Origin: CBDHDN01 sp965261585
Lineage (GTDB): Bacteria > Pseudomonadota > Alphaproteobacteria > UBA6615
Length of the DNA stretch: 64,000 nt
Assembly (NCBI GenBank): GCA_965261585.1
Contig: CBDHDN010000055.1
Coordinates: 124,001 to 188,000 of the forward strand
Direction: 5' to 3'
The number at the start of each line of letters is the position of its first letter. Within the stretch, counting starts at the first letter, position 1. Below the pieces are notes generated by a model. The model worked only from the letters and a program-made list of their open reading frames with translations. It was not told where the DNA came from and made no database searches. This document shows, piece after piece, positions 55,754-64,000 of the stretch. The position numbers were made by a program, and so were the translations under genes.

Positions 55754-56039
55754 CGGCACGCTCGCGATCGGCGGCCACCGCCGCCGCCTCAACGCGGGAT
55801 TCCAGGCGCGCCACGATCTGGCCTTGCTCGACGAAGTCGCCGCGGTCGACGAGGACCTGCTCCAACAGCCCGGGGACCGGGCTGCCCACCAGCACCGTCG
55901 CCGAGGGGTCGATGATACAGTCGAAGATATGTTCCTGCGCGGCGCCGGCCGATGCGGCGAACCCGATTGCCAGCGCTATTGCGGCCGCCGTTGTCAGCCG
56001 TCTTGTCCCGTCACCGTGCCCCTGGAAAGCGACGAACAC

Positions 56040-56346
56040 GTCCCCGCCGCCCCTTCACTGTTTCGTGATCGTGTTCAGCCATCTCGCGCCGCCACGCTTG
56101 CTGATCGGCCCGGAAGGGCAAAGGGCCGCATGTGCCAGTAGGTTACCATAGATCCGACCGGCGCGCCTGCAACGGGCTGTGCGAGCGCGGGTTGCACGGT
56201 GGCGTTTTGACGCCGACCGCCTGTCATGCAACCCTAATGGGCCGCCGCCACGTGTGTTGTTTCAAACTCCGGCGCCATCCGGACGCGGTGGGGGCTATTT
56301 TGGGGGGAGCACGGCGTTCCCGTTCGCGGCGCATGAACGCGGCGTT
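56040..56346. other. Divergent intergenic region between the adaptor and giant repeat-protein genes
   Basis: No gene recognised; it should contain both promoters. The reading frame of the repeat protein is open back to 56179, but the LEPR-XLL signature makes ATG 56347 the better start. Confidence 0.45.
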
Positions 56347-58079
56347 ATGTCGGGCGGCAGACACCGTCGTCGGCCGTGGGCGCGGACGGAAGAGCGCCGC
56401 TATCGCCCGGATTCCGAGCACCAGACCCGTCTGATCTTCGAGCCGCTCGAGCCGCGGCTGCTGCTCAACGCGGATCTGCTCGCGGTCGACCTCACAGCGG
56501 CGGCGCCGGACCGGCAGGACCACGATCTTCTCGTCCGCATGGTCGAGGAGACGCAGACGGTCGACCAGCAGTCGGTCACGGTCCAGCGCGTCGAGGTCGT
56601 CGATCGCAATGACGCCGACGCGGTCATCGCTACAGGCGACCTCAGTGCCATCGGTGCCGTTTCCATTGCCAGCGGCACCGGTAGCGAAGTGCTGACCATC
56701 GACATCGACTCGTTCGGCGACCTGGCCGCGCCGGTGATTTCGTACTTTGCCGGTGATGCGGCGGGGACCGACAGCCTCGTCCTGCAGACGAGCGACGCCG
56801 CCGTCTGGCGGCTTGACGCGGCCGGTGGCGGGACGATCGGCGGGCCCGACTTTACCATCGACTTTGCCGGCGTCGAAGCGCTGTTCGGAGGCGTTGGCCA
56901 AGACACGCTCGTCGGTTCTGCCGGACATACAGACTGGCTGATCGACGGCGCCGGTGCGGGCAACGTGTCAGGGCTCACCTTCAGCGGCTTCGAGAACCTG
57001 ACCGGCGCCGCGGACAACGAGGACGTCTTTACGCTCGCCGATGGCGGTGGGCTGAGCGGCGCCGTCGACGGGGGCGCGGGCGGGTTCGACAGCCTGGTGT
57101 TGGCCGGCGGCCCCTACAACACGGTGGACTACCAGGCAACCGATGCCCACTCAGGCACGATCGTCGTCGACGGCGCGATCATAGCCTATGCCGGCCTGGA
57201 GCCGTTGACGCAAACAGGCACCGCCGCCAACGTCGTTCTCAGCGGGTCGGCGCTGCTCGACGTGCTCACGCTTGGGAGCGATCCGACGAACGACGGCAAC
57301 CTGCTGTTTGCCGGACCGACGATCGAAATCGTCTCGTTCCCGCACCCGACCGAATCGCTGACGATCCGGCTCGGGGCCGGTGACGACATCCTGACGATCC
57401 TGGACTTCGACGGGGGCCTCGGGGCGTTGCTGAACGTGCAAGGCGAAGACGGCTACGACAGCCTTTTGGTCTTCGGGACCATATCCACGCGAGCTGCGGC
57501 GGGTGGCGGCGCCGGTGATGTGGACGTCGTGGTCGAAAACATCGCGCTCCGTCCCGGGGCGGAAATTCTTGCCGATGCCAGCGGGTCTATCGACGGCAAC
57601 GTGAGCCTTGTGGCCGCCGCGACCGGCCTTCCGACCGGCCTCCTGCCGGGCGCCGTCGCGGTACTGGACGTCGACGACGCGACGATCCGTGGCGGCAACG
57701 TGACTCTGAGCGCGAGCGCCGCCATAGCTGTTGACGCCGCGTCGCCCGGAATTGCCGCCGTCGGGGCCATCTCGGCGGCCATTGTCACTATCGGCGGCCC
57801 CTCCCCAGATCAGCGCCAGCGGCGATATCGACGTGTCGGCCACGTCCGACCTTCAGACTACGGCCCTGGCAACAGCCGCTACCGGTGGCGTCGGCCTGGC
57901 GGCCAGCGCGACGTCGATCGTCGGCAGCGCCGCGATTGCGCGGGTAGTCGACGATGCCAACCTGGTTGCCGTTGGCTCGGTCTCGATCGCTGCGACGAAC
58001 AGTACGGACGTCACCACGATCGCGGATGGGAGCGACGGGGACTGCGGGTGCCGTGCTGGCGCAAGCGCTGGTCGTCGTA

Positions 58080-59998
58080 GTTACGGTAGGAATGCGCATT
58101 GCTGCGCACCCCCCGCGCAGATCCGGACGTGGTCGTTGAACCATCCGGCTCCTACCTCGGGTGCTTGACGGCGAACCGCTGGTCCGGCCATGGGTGGCGG
58201 ATGGAGGCGCGTGGCCACAGGATTTCGGTCATGCGCTCCAGTCGCTTCCAACTAAATCGGGCTCGCTGGGACCGGCGGCGTAGCGCCCGCATCCACCGGC
58301 GTTGCAGCCTGCGGAGGAACGCACGGATGAACCGGCCTGACCCTGGGACGGCAAAGTAGTTGAGCCAGCCATTGCAGACTCTCCCCAGCCACCTACCAAC
58401 TTCCCAGATGTCGTGGTGCCAGCGCTTGCGAAGCACCTCGTCGATGCGCGCCAGGGTCCTGTTGACCCGTTTGGCAACCGGTTTGCGACCAAGCCGAAAG
58501 CGTCCTCTCAGGGTCGTCGTGCAATAGTGCGTGAGGCCCAGAAAGTCGAAAGTCTCCGGCTTGCCCACCCCGCGCTGGCGCCGGTTCAAATCCGCGAACC
58601 GGCCAAACTCCACGAGGCGGGTCTTGTCCTGGTGGAGGCTGAGACCGAACCGGGCCAGCCTCTCCCGAACGTCGCGGAGGTACCGCTCCGCATCCCGCTT
58701 GTGTTGGAACCCGACAACGATATCGTCAGCGTAACGGACGATGATCGCTTCGCCATCCGGGACGTTCGGGCGCCATTTCTTGTGGAACCACACGTCGAGC
58801 ACGTAATGCAGGAACACGTTCGCCAAGACGGGGGAGACTATTGCCCCCTGCGGCGTGCCCATACCCGTATCTGCCCATGACCCACTCTCTATGACGCCGG
58901 CGTTCAGCCATTTCCGGATCAGACGGATGACCCGCCTGTCTCCGATGCGGTGCTCTAGGAACGTGATCAACCAATCCCGCGGGATCGTGTCGAAGTACGC
59001 CCGGAGGTCTGCATCGACTATCCAGCTGACCTTGCGCCGTTCTATCCCGAAGGCCAGGGCATCGAGCGCATCGTGCGCCCCCCGCCCCGGTCGGAACCCG
59101 TAGCTGAAGCCAAGAAACACCACCTCGTAGATCGGTGTCAGGATCACATCCACAACCGCCTTCTGGACGACCTTGTCCTCCAGCGCCGCGATCCCGAGCG
59201 GTCGTGTCCCCCCGTCCGGCTTGGGTACCTCTACCCGCCGAACCGGTGGCGCCCGGTACGCTCCCCCCCTGTGCAGGCGCCGGTGCAGGTCGAGCAGGCG
59301 CTCATCCAGACCCTCGCCGTACATGTCCCACGTAACGCCGTCGACACCGGCTGCTGCGTCCTTCTTCAATGCGAAGTAGGCCGCACCGAGCGCGTCCGGC
59401 GTAATGTGGTGGAAGAGCGCAGTGAGACGTTCCTTCGGGTTTCTCTCTGCAGCTTTCCGTATCCGGGCCGCCGCCTGTGGCACGCTTACCCGACACTGGG
59501 TTCGGCGCGTGCTTTGGCAATCCGGATTCCCCTTGGTTGAGGCCCTTTCCTCCGGCGACTCCGCAGAAGCTCGCGCTCCCTTGTTCGCCGCCCTCACAGG
59601 TCGTACGGCCTCATCCGACTTCTTCAAACCGTTCATCATAGGCTTCGGTTTTCTCCATTCCCTACGCGGCCCCTTTACGACAACCGGGGCAGTTTGAAGA
59701 CCTCCCAGGGTCCCAACAGAAGGCGTGCGAACGTGCATGGGTTCTCTGACACCGCGGGGCTCGCCGACATCTCACCAAAACGACGCCTGCAATATTGCCT
59801 TCGACCGATCTGAAAGCCTCGGCACCCCGGACCATCGCTTTTACGGTGCTCAATAGCCCTGCCCATCCATGCCGCTACCGACGCTTCGCCTGCCCCCTCA
59901 CGGGAGCCAACGCACGGCTCGCGGAGAAACGTGGTTCGGTTACTCCTTCGTTCCGGGGGACTTGCACCCCCTACCTTCTGCCAGTTCGCCTGGCGCAC
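58080..59998 (-). mobile_element. Group II intron, copy 2 (1919 bp, antisense to its host gene)
   Basis: The ends match copy 1: GTGCGCCAGG at 59998 and CCTACCGTAAC at 58080. It has the same length with a few substitutions. The 5' exons of both copies end in GxTCTG (GATCTG, GGTCTG), a likely short IBS match. Because it opposes the transcription of its host gene it cannot splice from that mRNA and disrupts it. Confidence 0.93.
58152..59639 (-). CDS. ltrA: Group II intron-encoded reverse transcriptase/maturase, copy 2
   Basis: The product is 495 aa from ATG 59639, with protein sequence the same as the copy at 5860-7347 (IVRYADDIVVGFQ catalytic motif, maturase domain, no HNH). DNA differences seen are few single-base changes. 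Intact. Confidence 0.95.
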   Translation of the reverse strand: MMNGLKKSDEAVRPVRAANKGARASAESPEERASTKGNPDCQSTRRTQCRVSVPQAAARIRKAAERNPKERLTALFHHITPDALGAAYFALKKDAAAGVDGVTWDMYGEGLDERLLDLHRRLHRGGAYRAPPVRRVEVPKPDGGTRPLGIAALEDKVVQKAVVDVILTPIYEVVFLGFSYGFRPGRGAHDALDALAFGIERRKVSWIVDADLRAYFDTIPRDWLITFLEHRIGDRRVIRLIRKWLNAGVIESGSWADTGMGTPQGAIVSPVLANVFLHYVLDVWFHKKWRPNVPDGEAIIVRYADDIVVGFQHKRDAERYLRDVRERLARFGLSLHQDKTRLVEFGRFADLNRRQRGVGKPETFDFLGLTHYCTTTLRGRFRLGRKPVAKRVNRTLARIDEVLRKRWHHDIWEVGRWLGRVCNGWLNYFAVPGSGRFIRAFLRRLQRRWMRALRRRSQRARFSWKRLERMTEILWPRASIRHPWPDQRFAVKHPR

Positions 59999-62900
59999 CA
60001 GACCCAGGCGTTCGTCGACGGCTCTGCGTCGATCGCATCCGCGGGCGGCCTTGACGTCGCCGCCGACGCGACGAACAGTGTCGTCACCAGGGCCTTGGCG
60101 ACGCCCGACGGGGCGCCGGTCGGCGATATGGCGGCGCGAGACTTGCTCGTCGAGATCGCGGAGCAAACGGGTCGGGGCGCCCAGGCACCGGACGGCGGCA
60201 ACATTGTCTCGCCCGCCGCCATTGCGTTCACCACGTTGGCCAGCGGCCGACCGCCGGCGCCGCTGCCGGCGCCGTCGCTGACGATCCCGATCGTCAATCT
60301 GACGCTGGCGCCGATTGGCACGGAAGCCTTCATCCGATCGAGTGGCCCGGTTGCGGCGGGTACGGAGGTCAGGGTTTCCGCGGTGTCTTCTTCGGCGTCG
60401 GCGACGACGGCCGATGCGGCCGGGACCGACAGTGCAAACGGGTTGGGCGGCAGCGTCGCCATCAATTTCGCGCTGGTCAGCGACACGGCATTCGTGGATG
60501 GCGCGAACCTCTCCGCGCCGAGCGTTCGGATCGAGACGGGGACCGGAACGACAGCCCGACCGGCGCCGAACCAGCAGCGCGCGGAGGCGATCTCCGGCGC
60601 GGCCGCCAACGTCGACCAAGCGGGGGCGTTCGCCTTCAACCTGGCGAGCTCTACCAGCGAGGCCCTGGTCCGCGGGGCGACCTCGGTCACCGGCGATGTC
60701 GTCGTCGTCGCGACAAACGCGTCGAGCGACGAGGCGACGGCGCGCCCCGCACCCGGCGCCGGCGGCGCCCAGGGCGTCGGCCTCTCGGTCGCAGCGCACG
60801 CCGACATTGCGCCGGCCCTCACGCGCGCCGAAATCCAGGACGGGGCCGTCCTGACCGGCGCCAACGACGTGACCTTCGTGGCCGACTCGGACCGCTCGGC
60901 CACGGTCACTGCCGAGGCCGGTGCCGGCACCGGCGGCGACACCGCGACGACCCGGTCGCTGGCAGGTGCGCTGACCCAACGCGAGACAGTCGCTGGCTTT
61001 GGCGCCGGCACCCCTCTCGACGTGACGGGTGCGCTTTCGGCACAGGTCGTCCATCGCGGCACGACGACGACCCGTGGCCGTGGTGATACCGCCGGGCCGA
61101 CGGCGCTGCTGGGTGGGGCCGTCGCGCTTACCATCGCCGACGACACGGCGCGGGCCGGCACGGCGCGCGACCTCAGTGCGGTCGGCGACGTCAGCTTCCT
61201 GGTCGACGCGATCATGACCAGCGAGGCCGAAGCGCTCGGTAGCCAGGCCGGCGCCGGCGCGAGCGACCCGGGCGCCGGCAGCACGATCGCCGAAGCGATC
61301 GAGTTCCTCGCCGGACTGGATGGACCCGCCGTACCGCCGATCGAAACCGGGGATGACCCGGTTGGCGCGACGGCGGCAATTGCCGCGAATTTCGCCGTCG
61401 CCGACGCCCTCGCGTCGGTTACGACAGCGACGACAGTCAATGCCGGCGGGCAATTGACCCTGCGGGCTGCCGGCACGGTCAACGCATCGGCGCGGGCCGA
61501 CGCCGGCGCCGCCGATGGGGCACTCGGGGTCGCCGTCGCTGTGGCGGTCAACGTGCCGGACGTCACTACGGAGGCACGCATCGACGGCAGCGTGAACGCC
61601 GGCAGCATCGTCGTCGAGACCACGATGGCCGGCGTCGTCGGCTCCCTATTCACGGTCGAGGCCGTCTCGGGCGCCGGCGCGACGGCCGTCGGCGCGGCGG
61701 GTGCCCTTGCCATCAACTTCGTCAGCGAGACGAGCCAGGCTCTGCTGGCGTCGGGCTCGAGCGCGACAGTCGGTGGTGGCGACGTCACCGTGTCGGCGAC
61801 CAGCAATTCGGCGGCGATGACCACCGCAACCGCGATCGAGGCCGGCGGAGGTGTCGGCATTGGCGGCTCGTTCGCGCTGACCGTCGAAACGGCGCAGACT
61901 CGCGCCGAGGTCGCGTCGCTGGCGGCGCTCACTGGCGCGGCGAATGTGACGATCGCGGCGGACGCAGACCACGCGTCGTCGACGGCGGCTGAGGCCGGCG
62001 CCGCCGGCGGCACCCCCGTGGCGCCAGCGGTCGCGCTCGACCTCTCGACACGCGAGGCGATCGCGCAGCTCGCCTCGGGCCTCCAGGCGCTGGTGCTCAC
62101 CGGTGCGTTCACGGTGCGGGCGACGCAGCGGGGATCGACGTCGACAAGGGCCAAGGCGGACGCGGCCGGCGCAGGCGTCGCCGGCGGCGCCGGCATCGCC
62201 GTCAGTGCGGCGGTCAGCACGGCAGGCGCGGCGATCGAGCGCGATATCACGGCAAACGGCGATGTGACAATCGCGGCTGCGTTGACGATCGGCAGCGACG
62301 CCACGGCCACAGCCAGCGCCGCCGGTGCCCAGGACGGGACGGTCCCGATCGACCAGCAGATTGCCGACCAGCTGGCGAACCTCGACGCCGGGTTGACGAT
62401 CCCGGCTGTGGTGACCGAGGCGGGCCAGGCGGCCATGCAGCATGGCGTCGACTTGGCGGCAATCGGGGGCTCGGCGGCGATTGCGGTCAACGCCGGCCTC
62501 GCCGACGTGACCGCGATGATTGTCGACGGCCTGACGGTCAGCAGCGGCGGTGCGTTGGCCCTCAGCAGTGCGCTCGAAACCGACGCCGGCGCCGATGCAG
62601 ATGCCGGCGCGGTGGACAGCACGACGGCGATCGGTGGCGCCGCGGCGCTCAACTTCGTCGATGGGGACAGCACCGCGTCGATCGGATCCATGGCCAACGT
62701 GACGGGCGTCGGTGTGAGCCTCGAGGCGCTTTCCGGCACCGGTGCGGCCGGGCGGCTCGAGGCCAGAGCCAAGGCCGGTGCCGGCGCGGTCCAGGACGGC
62801 ATCGCCGGCTCGGTGGCCGCGAACCTGCTGTTGGGCACGACCGGCGCGACGATCGGCAATGGCGCGACCGTGAATTCGGGCGCCGACCTCACGGTGCTGG

Positions 62901-64000
62901 CCGACAGCGACTATACGGTCGTTACGGCGTCGGGCGATGGTCCGGCCGACGCGGGCAACCGGGGCGTTGGTGTGGCGCTGGCCCTCAGCGTTCTCGCCAA
63001 CTCAACCACCGCGTCGATCGGCGAGAGCGCCGTCACCGACGCCGCCCAATCGATCAACATTCGGGCCGATGCCACGGTCGACGTCGACACGACGAGCGTC
63101 GCCGGCATTTCGGCCGCGACGGCGTCTCTGGCGGGTTCGGTTGCGCTTAACGGCGTGGTCGCGGCGACGACTGCCTCTATCGGCCAGGGGGCGCAGGCCA
63201 CGGCCGGTCAGGATGTCGGTGTCCATGCGGGCGATACGACGACCGTCGCGAGCCGCACCGGCGCAACTGTCGGCACGGGGTTTCGTGGCGGGGGTGGCGG
63301 CCTGGATTTCGGCGCGATCGTCAAGACGACCCGGGCCTTCATCGCGGGCGCCGCGGCGGCGCGGCAAGGCAATGTGGTCGTCGAAGCCGTCTCCCGGGAG
63401 GACATTGCCGCGGCGGCGGCCGGGGCGCAAGGCGCCTTCGCAACCATCGCTGGTGCCGGCGGGGTCTATGTCCTCACCATCACGACCCAGGCTTTCATCG
63501 ACGCTGGGACCGTGGTCTTTGCCGATGGCAGCATCGTCGTCGCGGCGGATGACGCGACTGAGATCGACATCTCCGCCGGCGCCCTTGGCAATACGCTCGT
63601 GATCGGAATCGGTGCGTCCCTGGCGGTGCCGATCGTCGACAAGGTTACGGAAGCCTACGTCGCCGGCGCCGACGCGCAGCGCATGCTGGCGGCGGCCAGC
63701 GTGACCGCCAACGGGAATGGGCCCGGCGTCGACGTGAGGACAGGGAACTTTGTGGTCACTTTCGCTGATGACGCGACAGAGAGTGACGACCGCGAGGTCA
63801 GGTCGCTCGGCTTCAGCGTTAGCAATGCGCTTGAGCCGGTCCTTAGTTTCTCCTTGATCGACGTGATCGCCGTCGGCGCGCCGGATCGGTCCTTCACCGA
63901 ACAGCGCACGGCGACCCCGGAAACCAGGACCATCCAGGGGCTGGCCGTCACGGCCACGTCGCGTGATGACGTCGAGACGCTGACGAGGGGCTTCGCCGGC

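Larger units (their letters stand above)
54409..56039 (-). pseudogene. RND-type periplasmic adaptor (HlyD/MFP family), truncated and split
   Basis: The N-terminal part from ATG 56039 has a signal peptide (TTAAAIALAIGFAASAGAAQ) and the lipoyl/barrel-sandwich start SPVPGLLEQVLVDRGDFVEQ, GQIVARLESRVEAAAVA. The IS3-type element interrupts at 55753-54507, and the frame resumes ESTSRIEAEEARVALYSGYE to a TGA at 54409, where normal adaptor sequence has already ended. The coiled-coil hairpin and C-terminal domains are missing, probably replaced by the integrated island. It would have linked an inner-membrane pump to an outer-membrane channel. Confidence 0.7.
56347..64000 (+). pseudogene. Giant LEPR-XLL repeat protein, intron-interrupted and frameshifted, 3' end outside window
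   Basis: From ATG 56347 the protein has a basic N-terminus, then LIFEPLEPRLLLNADLLAVD, the LEPR-XLL signature of very large alphaproteobacterial surface proteins. Ala/Gly/Val/Thr-rich beta-strand repeats follow (for example GGSAAIAVNAGLADVTAMIV, VAADATNSVV, GAGATAVGAAGALAINFVSE). Frameshifts lie near 57800 (CCCC run) and 58040 (GGGG run). The group II intron (58080-59998) is antisense; without it the frame reads LAQALVVVQTQAFVDGSAS. From 59999 the frame is open to 64000 without a stop. It is probably a secreted adhesin or biofilm matrix protein; the export route is not visible. Confidence 0.8.

Noticed and set aside
59971..62892. Very long open leftward frame
   Set aside because: It is the codon-aligned antisense of the GC-rich LEPR-XLL repeat gene; its Ala/Pro/Ser-rich product has no domain.

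Overview
The window is GC-rich DNA from a heterotrophic alphaproteobacterium. A Rhodospirillales-like host is inferred from gene content: TRAP transport, D-amino-acid oxidoreductases, N-carbamoyl-D-amino-acid hydrolase, short REP repeats and an LEPR-XLL adhesin. No rRNA, tRNA or CRISPR array was found. The region is unusually rich in mobile elements and broken genes, as expected of a genome undergoing insertion-sequence expansion. Some single-base frameshifts lie near homopolymers and could be assembly errors.

Layout. Positions 1-2.0 kb hold a RelE-type toxin gene cut by the window edge, an IS110 transposase fragment abutting a fragment of an outer-membrane barrel gene, and a solo IS end. 2.1-14.1 kb is metabolic: cysQ, then a leftward catabolic operon (enolase-superfamily enzyme, FAD oxidoreductase remnant, TRAP dctP-dctQ-dctM, TPP-dependent enzyme, Asp/Glu-type racemase) with a divergent GntR regulator. 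Most genes of this operon are broken, and dctM also carries a group II intron. 14.4-15.8 kb is a 1414-bp IS. 16-26 kb holds intact housekeeping and catabolic genes (GST, MTHFR-like, CRTAC1-like, M24-like, D-carbamoylase, FAD oxidoreductase, inositol dehydrogenase) interrupted by a decayed IS1380-type element. 26.2-29.5 kb is an IS21-type element joined to an ISKra4-type fragment, followed by a decayed SIR2-domain defence-like gene up to 31.3 kb.

32.2-54.3 kb is an accessory island: a PP-loop PAPS-reductase-like protein, a MoxR-type AAA+/VWA protein, a HigBA toxin-antitoxin pair, a large ParB-like protein, a GHKL-type ATPase fragment, a 1753-residue exonuclease-RecQ-UvrD fusion, a second copy of the 1414-bp IS that splits a gene and has a 14-bp target duplication, an IS256-type element nested in an IS3-type element, an AbiEi-type protein with a nuclease-like N-terminus, and a tyrosine integrase with a nonsense codon. 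The island abuts a truncated RND-type periplasmic adaptor gene, itself split by another IS3 element.

56.3-64.0 kb is a giant LEPR-XLL repeat protein that runs off the right edge. It is broken by two frameshifts and by a second, antisense, near-identical copy of the group II intron. Removing each intron and each young IS restores reading frames exactly, which fixes those boundaries well.
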